From JBBCJR01 sp037190805 (GTDB lineage: Bacteria > Pseudomonadota > Alphaproteobacteria > Sphingomonadales > Sphingomonadaceae): a stretch of 61,255 nucleotides of DNA. The DNA is taken from contig JBBCJR010000033.1 in assembly GCA_037190805.1 (NCBI GenBank), positions 1 through 61,255 on the forward strand, written 5' to 3'. The position numbers and the translations under genes were made by a program. Positions 7,685-16,841 of this stretch are shown here, piece by piece. How positions within the stretch are numbered: position 1 is the stretch's first letter; every line of letters starts with the position of its first letter. Below the pieces are notes generated by a model. It searched no databases. It had not been told where the DNA came from and saw only the letters and a list, made by a program, of their open reading frames with translations.

Positions 7685-8511
7685 TCGACCACCCTGGGGG
7701 GTGCGATGGGACGGCGGTGGGCGATGGCCGGTACCCGCGCCCGTGCCGTATCGACCAGAGCCGGATCGAGATCGACAATCCCTAGCCCCGGCGCCTCACC
7801 CATATCGAGCAGCACCTGACCCCAGGGGTCGATAGCCAGCGAATGGCCATAGGTGCTGCGGCCATCCTCATGGCGGCCCGTCTGTGCAGCGGCGATCACA
7901 AAGGCCCCGGCCTCGATCGCCCGCGCTCTCAGCAGGACGTGCCAATGCGCCGACCCTGTCGGCACGGTGAAGGCGGCAGGGACCGAAAGGATCGTCGCGC
8001 CGGCGCCCGACAGCGCGGTGTAGAGCGCAGGGAAGCGCAGATCGTAGCAGATGCTGAGGCCCAGACCGCCCCATGGCGTCGTCGCCACCACCGTACCGTC
8101 GCCGGCACGATAGGCCGCCGATTCGCGATAGGTTTCGCCCGACGGCAGATCCGCGTCGAACAGATGAATCTTGTCGTAATGGGCGCGGATTGCTCCCGCA
8201 GGGTCGATCACGAAGCCGCGATTGACCAGCCGCTCACTGCCGTCATCGGCTTTCAGGGCCAGGGATCCCAGATGCAGCCACAGCCCGAGCCGGGCGGCGG
8301 CCGCGCGTGCGGCCTGCAACACCGGATCGTCCGCCTCCACCCGTGCCGTGGCGAGCAACCGGGCACGATCGCGGTCGAGGAAGCCGCTCATTTCCGGCGT
8401 GAAGGCCATATCCGCGCCACGCTGGCGGGCCTCCTCCAACCCGGCAACCAGATGCCGGGCGCTTGCAGCCGGATCGATGCCGGTAGTGGTCTGGAGAATG
8501 GCGGCGCGCAT
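7681..8511 (-). CDS. Carbon-nitrogen hydrolase (nitrilase superfamily, Nit-like)
   Basis: This 276-residue enzyme has the three catalytic residues of the nitrilase fold: Glu40 in FTPEMSGF, Lys114 in HYDKIHLFD and Cys155 in LSICYDLRFP. The HLFD and CYDLRFP context matches the Nit1/Nit2 branch. Members of that branch hydrolyse deaminated glutathione or omega-amides, so a metabolite-repair role is likely. It lies between glutaredoxin (11 bp upstream) and DUF1178 (4-bp overlap) in one leftward operon, which fits a glutathione-related job. Confidence 0.9.
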   Translation of the reverse strand: MRAAILQTTTGIDPAASARHLVAGLEEARQRGADMAFTPEMSGFLDRDRARLLATARVEADDPVLQAARAAAARLGLWLHLGSLALKADDGSERLVNRGFVIDPAGAIRAHYDKIHLFDADLPSGETYRESAAYRAGDGTVVATTPWGGLGLSICYDLRFPALYTALSGAGATILSVPAAFTVPTGSAHWHVLLRARAIEAGAFVIAAAQTGRHEDGRSTYGHSLAIDPWGQVLLDMGEAPGLGIVDLDPALVDTARARVPAIAHRRPIAPPRVVE

Positions 8512-8522
8512 CGTGTTTGGAG

Positions 8523-8783
8523 TCAGCCGATCCCCAGCATGGCATCGAGGCGCCCGGCGCGTTCCAGCGCCATAAGATCATCCGATCCACCCACCAGTGC
8601 GTCGTCGATGAAAATCTGCGGTACGGTGGTGCGACCAGGGGCGCGTTCCAGCATTTCCTGCCGCTTCGGGCCGCCCATGGTGATGTCATATTCCTCGAAC
8701 GCGACACCCTTGTCGGCGAGCAGGCGTTTGGCGCGCGTGCAATAGGGGCACAGGAATTTGGTATAGATTTCGACCCGGGCCAT
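8523..8783 (-). CDS. grxC: Glutaredoxin 3
   Basis: The ATG at 8783 gives an 86-residue protein, the usual length. It carries the dithiol active site CPYC near residue 12 in YTKFLCPYCTRAK, the TVPQIFID cis-proline loop and GGSDDL, the glutathione-binding motif. Glutaredoxins reduce protein disulfides and glutathione mixed disulfides with electrons from glutathione. An in-frame ATG seven codons upstream is less likely because the family begins directly before the first strand. First gene of the grxC-nitrilase-DUF1178 group, with ComF 54 bp upstream on the same strand. Confidence 0.93.
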   Translation of the reverse strand: MARVEIYTKFLCPYCTRAKRLLADKGVAFEEYDITMGGPKRQEMLERAPGRTTVPQIFIDDALVGGSDDLMALERAGRLDAMLGIG

Positions 8784-8837
8784 TTTTGTCAGATCTCCAA
8801 CCACGTCGGTCTGAGGTGCGAAGCTCGGGCACGATTG

Positions 8838-9566
8838 TCAATCCCGCAGCGCCCGTGCCCAGCACAGCAGACGCACCGAATCCGCCCCAGCGCGCTTCAG
8901 GGCATCGGCACAGGCATCGGCCGTGGCGCCGGTGGTCAGCACATCGTCGATCAGCAGCACCGGGCGCCCCGTCAGGGCAGCGCGCGCTCCGTCTGGAACA
9001 CGAAACGCGCCGGCGACATTGCGGCGGCGTGCGGCGGCACCCGCATGACCGCTGGCCTGCGTTTCCCGCACACGAACCAGCGCGTCCGGCATAGTGGGCA
9101 CAGCGGCCTCGCGCGCCAGACGCGCGGCGATCAACGCCGCCTGATTATAGCCGCGCCGCCATATCCGCCAGCGCGCCAGCGGAACCGGCACCAGCAGCAC
9201 GTCCGGTTCCCGCAGCCAGTCGGCGGCCACGCGCGCCATCTGCCGCGCCATCATCGCGGCATGATGGGGTCGACCGCCATGCTTGAAGCGCATCAGCACC
9301 TGACGCGGCACCGCATCATAGGCGATGGCGGCCCGCGCGCCGTCGAACAGCGGCGGCCGCGCCAGACAGGCCCCGCATAGGGCATCGGCGCCCCGGTCAT
9401 AGTCGAATGGCGTCCCGCATCCCGCGCACCAGGGCGGACCCAGAAATCTGAGGTCTCTCCAGCAGGTCCCGCAGAACAGCCCATCACCGCCGACCACCGC
9501 GCCACAACCCGGACAACGGGGTGGCAGCGCGAAATCCACGACCGGGCGGATCAGACGACGCAGCAT
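8838..9566 (-). CDS. ComF family phosphoribosyltransferase-like protein
   Basis: The 242-residue protein starts with a zinc-ribbon region (CPGCGAVVGGDGLFCGTCW, then CAGCGTPFDY) and ends with a type I phosphoribosyltransferase fold holding the PRPP loop VLLIDDVLTTGATADAC near residues 205-220. This is the standard ComF/GntX layout. ComF proteins are linked to DNA uptake in naturally competent bacteria; elsewhere the role is unclear. It reads away from the methyltransferase on the opposite strand, with 83 bp between the two starts. Confidence 0.9.
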   Translation of the reverse strand: MLRRLIRPVVDFALPPRCPGCGAVVGGDGLFCGTCWRDLRFLGPPWCAGCGTPFDYDRGADALCGACLARPPLFDGARAAIAYDAVPRQVLMRFKHGGRPHHAAMMARQMARVAADWLREPDVLLVPVPLARWRIWRRGYNQAALIAARLAREAAVPTMPDALVRVRETQASGHAGAAARRRNVAGAFRVPDGARAALTGRPVLLIDDVLTTGATADACADALKRAGADSVRLLCWARALRD

Positions 9567-9649
9567 GAGCGCAATGCTAGGCGATTCGGCGCGGGCGGGA
9601 AATCGCTCCCAGCTTTACGCCATCGGGACCAGGCTCCATAGGCCGGGCG

Positions 9650-10504
9650 ATGGATCAGGCCGAACCCTTTGACCGAACCCTGCGCCGGCAGCGCCGCGAC
9701 CGCGCGGCGGACGGCTTTGCCGATGCCGCGTTCCTGCGCACCCATATGGTCGAGGAGTTGCGCTTCCGCCTCGCCGCCGTCTCGCGCCGCTTCACGGACG
9801 TGCTCGATCTCGGTTGCGCCGATGGCAGCCTCGGCCGGGGACTGCCGGGGGTGCGCGTTATATCCGCGGACGCCGGGTTCAAATTCGCCCGGGCTGCGGG
9901 CGGCATCCAGTGCGACGAGGATCGCCTGCCCTTCGCCGATGGCAGTTTCGATCTGATCGTGTCGGCGGGCGCGCTTCACGCAGTCAACGACCTGCCGGGT
10001 GCCTTGACCCTGATTCGCCGTGCGCTGCGTCCGGACGGGCTGTTCATGGCCGCCTTCGTCGGGGGTGAGACCCTGGCTCGGACGCGCGCTGCGCTGCTGA
10101 CCGGGGAAGTGGCGGTGCGTGGGGCGGTGAGCGCCCATGTCGCTCCGATGGTCGACGTGCGGGGCGCGGGCGACCTGCTGCGCCGCGCCGGATTCGCGCT
10201 GCCCGTCGCCGACAGCGAGCGGGTGACCGTGCGTTATGACAGCCTCATCGCCCTTGCCGCCGATGTTAGGGCGATGGGCGAAACCAACATTCTGGCGACG
10301 CGCGACCGTTCGCCGCTGCGCCGTGACGTGCTGGAGGCGGTGGCAGGCGCGTTCGCGGACATGGCCGATGCCGACGGGCGGGTCAGCGAGACGGTGGATA
10401 TCCTCTATCTCACGGCCTGGTCGCCCGGCCCCGGTCAGCCCCAGCCATTGGCGCCGGGGTCTGGAAAGGTGTCGCTCGCCAGCATCCTCAAGCCTGCGTC
10501 ATAG
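9650..10504 (+). CDS. SAM-dependent methyltransferase, NDUFAF5/BioC-like
   Basis: The protein has 284 residues. Motif I, VLDLGCADGSLG, lies near residues 46-57, followed by an Asp loop and DLIVSAGALHAVNDLPGAL, the class I methyltransferase layout. The early FDRTLRRQRRDRAA segment is typical of the NDUFAF5 branch found beside comF and grxC in alphaproteobacteria. NDUFAF5 in mitochondria hydroxylates a complex I subunit, so this could be a respiratory complex I assembly factor; that transfer is inference. Its last 6 bp overlap the end of mutT on the other strand. Confidence 0.8.
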   Translation: MDQAEPFDRTLRRQRRDRAADGFADAAFLRTHMVEELRFRLAAVSRRFTDVLDLGCADGSLGRGLPGVRVISADAGFKFARAAGGIQCDEDRLPFADGSFDLIVSAGALHAVNDLPGALTLIRRALRPDGLFMAAFVGGETLARTRAALLTGEVAVRGAVSAHVAPMVDVRGAGDLLRRAGFALPVADSERVTVRYDSLIALAADVRAMGETNILATRDRSPLRRDVLEAVAGAFADMADADGRVSETVDILYLTAWSPGPGQPQPLAPGSGKVSLASILKPAS

Positions 10505-10912
10505 CAAGGCGTCGAGCAGCCCAATCAGCGGCGCGTCCGCCGGCGGCATCGGCAGGGCGTGCAGATCCACCGGCCGCATCCATTTCAGCGCCGTCGCGTG
10601 GCGCGGCGCCGGCGTGCCCCGCCACTTGCGGCAGACATAGAGCAGCAGCAGCAGGTGCCGGTCGGCCAGCGGCGCGCTGGCAAAGGCCGCGGGCGCCAGG
10701 CACGACTCCCAAGTGGCGATGCCCAGTTCCTCTTCCAGTTCGCGGATAAGCGCCGCCTCCGGGGTCTCGCCCGTTTCGACCTTGCCGCCGGGAAATTCCC
10801 ACAGGCCGGCCATCGGCAGGCCGGGCGGACGCTGCTGGACGAGCACCCGGCCATCGGCGTCGACGAGCGCGGCGGCACTGACGGTCAGCAATGACGCATT
10901 CGATCCGGACAC
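10499..10912 (-). CDS. mutT: 8-oxo-dGTP diphosphatase (Nudix hydrolase, MutT type)
   Basis: A complete Nudix box (GX5EX7REUXEEXGU) occupies residues 42-64 of 137, with the metal-binding RELEEELG helix. The lead-in QQRPPGLPMAGLWEFPGG is characteristic of MutT, which removes oxidised dGTP from the nucleotide pool and so prevents A-to-C mutations. Length matches the family. The gene converges with the methyltransferase and overlaps its stop region by 6 bp. Confidence 0.9.
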   Translation of the reverse strand: MSGSNASLLTVSAAALVDADGRVLVQQRPPGLPMAGLWEFPGGKVETGETPEAALIRELEEELGIATWESCLAPAAFASAPLADRHLLLLLYVCRKWRGTPAPRHATALKWMRPVDLHALPMPPADAPLIGLLDALL

Positions 10913-10983
10913 AATTTAAACCTTTCGTAATCCCGTCTCTCCTAGGGTCCGCCATCGCCTAACGCCAGCGAGTGGAGACACAC

Positions 10984-11157
10984 ATGCCGGGCCTGCTGAA
11001 ACGCCTGCGGCAGAATGAGCGCGGGGCGACGCTGATCGAATATGCCCTGATCATCTCCCTCGTCGTCCTGATGATGGTGGGCGCGCTGAAAATGTTCGCC
11101 GGAGAGGCGATCAACATGCTGAATCGCGTTTCGAACGAAGTCGTCAGCAACGCCTGA
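10984..11157 (+). CDS. Flp-type (type IVb) pilin, first copy
   Basis: The ATG at 10984 sits after GTGGAG and gives a 57-residue protein. A short basic leader ends in RG, then ATLIEYALIISLVVLMMVGA: the prepilin peptidase site G-ATLIEY with the conserved Glu and Tyr, followed by the single pilin helix. A GTG start at 10972 is possible but would swallow the ribosome-binding site. Flp pilins build Tad pili for surface attachment. No tad/cpa export genes are near, so it may serve a system elsewhere. Confidence 0.9.
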   Translation: MPGLLKRLRQNERGATLIEYALIISLVVLMMVGALKMFAGEAINMLNRVSNEVVSNA

Positions 11158-11272
11158 AAGCTGATCCATTTAAGGATTTCTCAACTCCTCGCCTCCTAAA
11201 GGAAAGGGGCTGACCCGGCCCGGTTGCCGGCGGCGAACCGGGTTGCGTCGACAGAAATTACAGGAGACCATC

Positions 11273-11440
11273 ATGGCGTTCATTCGTAAGCTTGTTAAGA
11301 ATTCCAAGGGTGCGACCGCGATCGAGTACGGTCTGATCGCCGCGCTCATCGCCGTGGCCGCGATCAGCGCCATGGGCGCGCTGGGCAACCAGCTGAAGAC
11401 CACTTTCAACAACGTTTCGACTGGCATGCAGAACAACTAA
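11273..11440 (+). CDS. Flp-type (type IVb) pilin, second copy
   Basis: A strong AGGAG ribosome-binding site precedes the ATG at 11273, giving 55 residues. The prepilin site is KG-ATAIEYGLIAALIAVAA, followed by a Gly/Ala-rich helix and a polar tail ending MQNN. It diverges from the first copy outside the processing motif, so it is an old duplication. A strong terminator follows. A 7-bp GC hairpin (11219-11242) separates the two pilin genes and could allow different expression levels. Confidence 0.93.
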   Translation: MAFIRKLVKNSKGATAIEYGLIAALIAVAAISAMGALGNQLKTTFNNVSTGMQNN

Positions 11441-11468
11441 TTGCCAGACGGACTGTTGTGACGGACGA

Positions 11469-11505
11469 GGCGGCGGAGCGATGGCTCCGCCGCCTTTTCC
11501 TTTTT
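11469..11505 (+). terminator. Rho-independent terminator after the pilins
   Basis: An 11-bp perfect GC-rich stem (11469-11479 with 11484-11494), a GATG loop, and a T-rich run interrupted by CC. It ends pilin transcription. Confidence 0.88.
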
Positions 11506-11551
11506 GTTTCGATAGCGAATCGAAAGGCGGGATGGCCGCCCCTCGATCGTC

Positions 11552-13039
11552 TCAGTTGCCCGCGACGATCAGCTTGACCCGCTCACCAGGCTTTGGCGCC
11601 GCGTTCGCGGCCAATGCATTCAGCACCAAGAAGCGCTCCACCTGATTGTCCGCATAGCCCATGCGGCGGGCCAGGGACTGAATGCTGTCACCCTGACGGA
11701 CGGCCACCACCTGCACCCGCTTGCCGCGCACTTGCCCCGCTTCGCTGTCGCTGAGCCGACGGACCGATTCGACCAACGACCGGAATGGCCCCAAGCCCGA
11801 TCCAGCCGGCGCGATGGTGAGGAAATGATAGGCACTGTCGCCACCCCAGCGATAGGCGGTGACGGTGACGTCAACCTGGCCCGATTTGGTCGAGGCCCGC
11901 GTCGTGGCGCTGGCGGTCTCAAGGCCGTTGATCCGCCCCGATCGAATGTCGAGGCTGGGCGACTGGCCACTGGAACTGGTCAGGCCGGTGAACACCTTCG
12001 TGACATAATTGTCGAGCCCGCCGCCGCCGAGCGTGCCGCCGCCGAACTGCGCCTGCCCGCCCGATCCCTGAACGGTCACGGCCGTCGGGCTGTTCTGCAT
12101 CGCATAGCCCTGCGGTGCGACGAAGGCGAGTTTCAGGTCCGGATGGCGGAAGGTGCTGCCATCGATGACGCCCTGACTGGGATCATCATCATAGATGACC
12201 CCGTTCAGTGCTGTCAGGAAGGCGTCGCGATTGCGGACTCCGCGCTGGGCGGTGACGCCGGTTTGCGACGCCGCGCGCCGGGCGCGCTTGACCCGGTCAG
12301 GGGTGTTGGGATGCGAACTGGCCCATGTCGGCATGCTGCGCGCATCGTCCCGCCCGGCGGCGCGGGCATCGAGTTGCGACTGTGCGTCAAGCGACGCCAG
12401 CATGTCCGCGGCCGCGCCTGGATCATAGCCCGCCCGCGCCAGATACCGGATGCCCAGGTCATCCGCCTCATATTCCTGACTGCGCGAATAGGAGAGCGTG
12501 TAAAGCTGCGCCGCCTGCCCGGCGACCTGCGCCAGTTCGGACGATCCGGTCAGCACGCCGACGATCATCGAACCGATCGAGCCGATCGTGGACCGGGTAT
12601 TGCGCTTGTTGGAATGGCGCGCCGCGACATGGCCGACCTCATGCCCCAGCACCGATGCCAGTTCCGCCTCGTCGTTCATCAGCGCCAGCAACTGCCGGGT
12701 GACATAGACATAGCCGCCGGGAATGGCGAAGGCGTTGTTCACCGGCGAGTTGAGCAGGGTGATGGTGAAGTCTGATTGCGAGTTGGACAATCCCGACTGG
12801 ACCGCGATCTTGCGTCCGACCTGCGTGACATAGCCCGTCTGCGAGCCGGTATAGGCGCCGCCGAACTCTGCGAGCAGCTGCGGATGCGCCTCCGCTCCCA
12901 GCCGCTTGTCGCTGGCCGAGATCGATCGCGCCTGCTGGGCATCGACGGGCGCGTGAGTGAAGATCGTCGCAGCGCCGAACGCTGCGGCAATCACGGCAGC
13001 GGCGGGAAGGCTGGGGCGACGCGCCAAGGTCTTCAACAT
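11552..13039 (-). CDS. M48 family zinc metalloprotease with C-terminal LysM-like domain
   Basis: Starting at the ATG at 13039 (AGGA 11 nt upstream) the protein has 495 residues and a signal peptide ending VDAQQ near residue 36. The zinc site HEVGH is at residues 133-137, followed by SYSRSQEYEADDLGIRYL with the third ligand Glu. The fold after it is the periplasmic BepA/LoiP type used in outer-membrane quality control. The last 50 residues (VAVRQGDSIQSLARRMGY) look like a LysM peptidoglycan-binding domain. A start at 13057 is also possible. It lies 79 bp downstream of accA on the same strand. Confidence 0.88.
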   Translation of the reverse strand: MLKTLARRPSLPAAAVIAAAFGAATIFTHAPVDAQQARSISASDKRLGAEAHPQLLAEFGGAYTGSQTGYVTQVGRKIAVQSGLSNSQSDFTITLLNSPVNNAFAIPGGYVYVTRQLLALMNDEAELASVLGHEVGHVAARHSNKRNTRSTIGSIGSMIVGVLTGSSELAQVAGQAAQLYTLSYSRSQEYEADDLGIRYLARAGYDPGAAADMLASLDAQSQLDARAAGRDDARSMPTWASSHPNTPDRVKRARRAASQTGVTAQRGVRNRDAFLTALNGVIYDDDPSQGVIDGSTFRHPDLKLAFVAPQGYAMQNSPTAVTVQGSGGQAQFGGGTLGGGGLDNYVTKVFTGLTSSSGQSPSLDIRSGRINGLETASATTRASTKSGQVDVTVTAYRWGGDSAYHFLTIAPAGSGLGPFRSLVESVRRLSDSEAGQVRGKRVQVVAVRQGDSIQSLARRMGYADNQVERFLVLNALAANAAPKPGERVKLIVAGN

Positions 13040-13118
13040 TGGGCCGGCGTTCCTCATGACTGGCGTTGGCTCCGTAACAAACGGTGGGCGGTGATACCCG
13101 GTTCCAATCGCTACGCCG

Positions 13119-14072
13119 TCAGATCGCCCGCCCGATGTCAAGGAACTTGGTGCGCCGCTGACGACGCAACTGGTCGGCGGGCTGCGGCGCGAGGGTCGCC
13201 AGCTCATCCTCGATGGCATCGCCCAGCGCGCGGATCGCAGCCGCCGGATCACGATGCGCGCCACCCGTCGGCTCCGGCACGATGCGATCGATGACGCCCA
13301 GCCGTTCGAGGTCGGCGGCGGTGATCCGCATCGCCTCGGCCGCGTCGCCGACCTTGTCGGTGGTCCGCCACAGGATCGAGGCGCAACCTTCCGGGGAGAT
13401 CACCGAATAGATCGCGTGCTCGAACATCAGCACCCGGTTGGCGGCCGCCAGCGCCACCGCGCCGCCCGAGCCGCCTTCGCCAACGATGGCCGCGATCAGC
13501 GGCACGCCCAGCTTCAGGCACATCTCGGTGCTGCGGGCGATCGCCTCGGCCTGGCCGCGCTCCTCCGCCTCGACGCCGGGAAAGGCGCCGGCGGTGTCGA
13601 CCAGGGTGACGACCGCCAGGCTGAAGCGGTCGGCCAGCTCCATCAGGCGGATCGCCTTGCGGTAGCCCTCGGGCTTGGCCATGCCGAAATTATGGCGCAG
13701 GCGGCTGACGGTATCCGCCCCCTTCTCGTGTCCGATCACCATCACCGGGCGGCCTCGGAAATGACCAAGGCCACCGATGATCGCCGGATCGTCGGCAAAG
13801 GCCCGGTCGCCTGCCAGCGGCATGAAGCCATCGACGAGACCGGAGACATAATCCTTGAAATGCGGCCGTTCGGGATGCCGGGCGACCTGCGTTTTCTGGA
13901 ACGGCGTCAGCTTCGCATAGGTGTCCCGCAGCTGGCGGTCGGCCTTGGCCTGCAGCTTCTCGATCTCGGCGGCGATATCGACGCCACCATTGTCCTCCGC
14001 AGACTGGCGAAGCTCGTCGATGCGGCTGACCAGTGCTGCGACCGGCTTTTCGAAGTCTAGATAGGCGACCAT
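13119..14072 (-). CDS. accA: Acetyl-CoA carboxylase carboxyltransferase subunit alpha
   Basis: The 317-residue protein has the expected AccA length and motifs: the N-terminal helical part (YLDFEKPVAALVSRIDELR), HPERPHFKDYV, the crotonase-like core with VDTAGAFPGVEAEERGQAEA and GEGGSGGAVALAAANRV. AccA pairs with AccD to transfer carboxyl groups from biotin to acetyl-CoA, the first committed step of fatty acid synthesis. It follows xerD by 12 bp on the same strand, the gene order seen across sphingomonads. Confidence 0.97.
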   Translation of the reverse strand: MVAYLDFEKPVAALVSRIDELRQSAEDNGGVDIAAEIEKLQAKADRQLRDTYAKLTPFQKTQVARHPERPHFKDYVSGLVDGFMPLAGDRAFADDPAIIGGLGHFRGRPVMVIGHEKGADTVSRLRHNFGMAKPEGYRKAIRLMELADRFSLAVVTLVDTAGAFPGVEAEERGQAEAIARSTEMCLKLGVPLIAAIVGEGGSGGAVALAAANRVLMFEHAIYSVISPEGCASILWRTTDKVGDAAEAMRITAADLERLGVIDRIVPEPTGGAHRDPAAAIRALGDAIEDELATLAPQPADQLRRQRRTKFLDIGRAI

Positions 14073-14084
14073 GCGGCCTCGCGG

Positions 14085-15005
14085 TTACGGCCGCTTGGGG
14101 CCGTCGTCAACGAGAGGATGCTTGGCGGCCACCATCTCGACCAGCGAATCCGTGGTCAGATGGGTGTAGATTTCCGTCGTCGCGATGCTGGCATGGCCGA
14201 GCATCGTCTGCAGCGCGCGCAGGTCCGCCCCACCCTCCAGTAGGTGCGTGGCGAAGGCATGGCGCAGGACATGGGGCGACAGGCGGTCTGGGGGAATCCC
14301 GGCCTCCGCCCCCAGTTCGCGGACCAGCTGGAACAGGCGGACGCGGGTCAGATGCGCCTTGCCCGAGGGAAACAGATAGCGCCCACCGCTAGCAAGGCCG
14401 GCGGCATGCGCGGCGACGGCGTCGAGGGCCCGGGCCGAAATCGGCACCAGCCGTTCCTTGCCGCCCTTGCCGTTGACGATGGCGAAGGGCTGGCCGGGCC
14501 GAATCGCCTGCACGGGCAGCGACACCAGCTCGCTGGCCCTGAGGCCCGAACCGTAGAGCAGCTCGATCAGCGCCCTCAGCCTCAGCGTCGCCGGGCCGGG
14601 CCGGGCCGCCTCGCGCGCGTCGAGCGCCGCGAACAACGCCTCGACATCGTCGGTGGTGAGGGACCGCGGCAGCGGGCGGCCCCGCCGCGGACTGGGCAGG
14701 GCCAGCGCCGGATCATCGGCGCGAAACCCTTCCTCGACCAGAAACGCGAAGAAGCCACGCGCGGACGAAGCGCGGCGGGCGGCAGTCGTAGGCGCGAAGC
14801 CGGTCCAGCTGTCGGCCAGGCGGGCGACATCGATCTCGTTCGCTGCCGCCAGCCGGCCACCCAGGGTTTCGGATGCCGATTCAAGATCGCGACGATAGGC
14901 GGCGATGGTGTTGGCGGCGGCGCCTGCCTCGGCTGCCAGGGCCTCCAGAAAGCGGCCGATCAGCTGCCGGTCGTCGGACGCCGCCGGGCCGGCGGGTCGG
15001 CTCAT
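14085..15005 (-). CDS. xerD: Site-specific tyrosine recombinase XerD
   Basis: The 306-residue protein has a SAM-like N-terminal DNA-binding domain and a complete catalytic set: Arg156 in GSGLRASEL, Lys in NGKGGKERLVP, His245 and Arg248 in SPHVLRHAFATHLL, His271 in LGHAS and Tyr280 in TEIYTHL. With XerC it resolves chromosome dimers at dif. The setting next to accA and aroKB, and the XerD-like length, argue for the housekeeping recombinase rather than an island integrase. It overlaps the upstream gene by 4 bp. Confidence 0.93.
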   Translation of the reverse strand: MSRPAGPAASDDRQLIGRFLEALAAEAGAAANTIAAYRRDLESASETLGGRLAAANEIDVARLADSWTGFAPTTAARRASSARGFFAFLVEEGFRADDPALALPSPRRGRPLPRSLTTDDVEALFAALDAREAARPGPATLRLRALIELLYGSGLRASELVSLPVQAIRPGQPFAIVNGKGGKERLVPISARALDAVAAHAAGLASGGRYLFPSGKAHLTRVRLFQLVRELGAEAGIPPDRLSPHVLRHAFATHLLEGGADLRALQTMLGHASIATTEIYTHLTTDSLVEMVAAKHPLVDDGPKRP

Positions 15006-16831
15006 GTCCGGGCGACCGCCTCGGCCGCCAGCATCCGTGCCTCAGCTTCCAGACCGACCTGCTTCAACGCCGCCACGATCCGATAAAGATGCATCGGCGG
15101 CACACCGCGCCAGTTCCCCGTCTGCATGCCAAGCGCGGCAAGCACCGCGACCTCGCCGCGCCGTCCGGCCTCGGCCGCACGATCGAGGCGTGCCAGATAG
15201 CGGTTCTGGTGATCGAGGCCGGCGCCGAACTCTCCGCCCAGCCGGGCCGCATCGGCCGGTGACATCCGCCCCAGCCCGGCCAGCCCGGCCAGCGCCAGAC
15301 GCGCGCGCGGGCTCGCCGCGCCGCCCGGCTGGCGCGCCGCCCAGCCCGACAGCCGCGCCGCCGACACCGGCACGCCATCTCCCGGCGCACCAAGCGCCAG
15401 CAGGATCCATGCCTGGTCCGCCGCCTCGGCATCCATGCTCGATACCACCGGCCACCAGCGTGCCGCCTGCCGGTCCAGCCCGACCGACAGCATCGACGCG
15501 ATCAGCACCGCCGCGTCGTCGGCAAGGCTAGCCGCCGGCTGGATGCGGCCGGCAGCGCGCGCCGTGGCGATATGGCCGGCGTAGACCTGATCCGGGCTGT
15601 CGCCCTTCCACAACGCCTTCATCGCGTCGAGGCGATCGTCGACGTCGTCGGCCACATAAGCGGCGCGCAGACGGCCGGCCGGCGTGTCGGCGATGGCGAA
15701 GCTGTCGGTCTGATCGGCCAGCGCGGCATGAAGGTCGACGAGGTCCGCCGACGAGGCGACGCCCATCACCGCCGCGCGCCGCGCGCCGGCGAGGCGGGGC
15801 TCGAGATCGAGCAGCGGCGCCGACGCCCGCCAGGCGAGAACGCGCGGCGCGGCCTTGTCCAGCAGCCGGTCGGGAATGTCGATGCCCGCCGCCGTGGCCA
15901 AGCCATAGCGATAGATGGTCAGGCGATCCGCCTCGTTCCAGTCCATGTTGACCGACCGGCGTCCGCCCGCGCCGGCGGACGCGATCCGTTCGGCGAGCAG
16001 CAGGTCGACATTACCCAGCAGCCGACGGTCACGCGCACGATCGATAAGCGCGGCGGCGAGGCTGGTTTCACCGCCAAGACCAGCGCACATGGCGCGCGCG
16101 ACCTGCCAGAACGGGTCCTTGCGCGCGTTGGCGCCCGCTTCCGCCATCGGACAGACGAGGCCGATGTCGCCCGACGCCAACGCCACCTGACCGGCGACAT
16201 CGTAGAGGCGGTTGGTATAGCGGTCGGCGCCGATACCCCCGATCAGCAACTGCGCACCCGCGACATCACCCATGCGCAGCATCAGCCACGCCCGCTCGGC
16301 CACCCAATCGGCGGCGCGGACGCCGGCTGGCGTCGCGACACGCGTTGCCAGCGCGCGCCTGAGGATGATCGACATCCAGCGCGAGGGCCCTGGCGCGTCG
16401 AGCCGCCGCATCAGCCCGGCCAGATAGCGCCCGTCGACGCGGCCGAACGCGTCGGCGCCATAGCCGCCATTATCAGGGCCCATGAACCCGGCGACGTCGA
16501 TCGACCGGCTGACCGCCGGCGGCAGGCGATAGACGCCGTCGTTCGCCGCGTCGGCCAGCGCTTCGGCGGCGATCGCTTCGGGCGTCAGCTCAGGCGGCGC
16601 AATCGCAACCGGCGCCGGCCCGGCAGGAGCCGCCGGCGCCGAGGCTGCGGGCGTTGCGGGCGCGGGTGCCGAAGGCGGGCTCGCGGCGGCTGGGGGAGGT
16701 GCCGGCGGCGGATTGCCGAAGCCGGGCGGCAGCAGCGATTCGGGTGCGTCCTGGCTCAGCGCCGGCCACGCCCCCGCCAGCGCCACGCCAAGCGCTCCGT
16801 AAAGGACGTAGCGACGGCGCGGACCCGACAT
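15002..16831 (-). CDS. Uncharacterised secreted or membrane-anchored protein, Pro/Ala-rich linker
   Basis: I do not recognise a named family. From the ATG at 16831 it has 609 residues: a basic start (SGPRRRY) and one hydrophobic helix that could be a signal or anchor, then about 60 residues almost wholly Pro, Ala, Ser and Gly (residues 40-95), then a long alpha-helical, Ala/Arg/Leu-rich body that looks like a solenoid of TPR-like hairpins. Trp occurs at many helix ends. It overlaps xerD by 4 bp and follows a tiny membrane protein by 10 bp, so it is cotranslated with xerD. The locus suggests an envelope role. Confidence 0.8.
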   Translation of the reverse strand: MSGPRRRYVLYGALGVALAGAWPALSQDAPESLLPPGFGNPPPAPPPAAASPPSAPAPATPAASAPAAPAGPAPVAIAPPELTPEAIAAEALADAANDGVYRLPPAVSRSIDVAGFMGPDNGGYGADAFGRVDGRYLAGLMRRLDAPGPSRWMSIILRRALATRVATPAGVRAADWVAERAWLMLRMGDVAGAQLLIGGIGADRYTNRLYDVAGQVALASGDIGLVCPMAEAGANARKDPFWQVARAMCAGLGGETSLAAALIDRARDRRLLGNVDLLLAERIASAGAGGRRSVNMDWNEADRLTIYRYGLATAAGIDIPDRLLDKAAPRVLAWRASAPLLDLEPRLAGARRAAVMGVASSADLVDLHAALADQTDSFAIADTPAGRLRAAYVADDVDDRLDAMKALWKGDSPDQVYAGHIATARAAGRIQPAASLADDAAVLIASMLSVGLDRQAARWWPVVSSMDAEAADQAWILLALGAPGDGVPVSAARLSGWAARQPGGAASPRARLALAGLAGLGRMSPADAARLGGEFGAGLDHQNRYLARLDRAAEAGRRGEVAVLAALGMQTGNWRGVPPMHLYRIVAALKQVGLEAEARMLAAEAVART

Positions 16832-16841
16832 GCCCAGGCCC

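Noticed and set aside
14085..15005. Tyrosine recombinase as an island integrase
   Set aside because: Its length, motifs and the accA-aroKB setting fit the housekeeping XerD, and it is not next to a tRNA.
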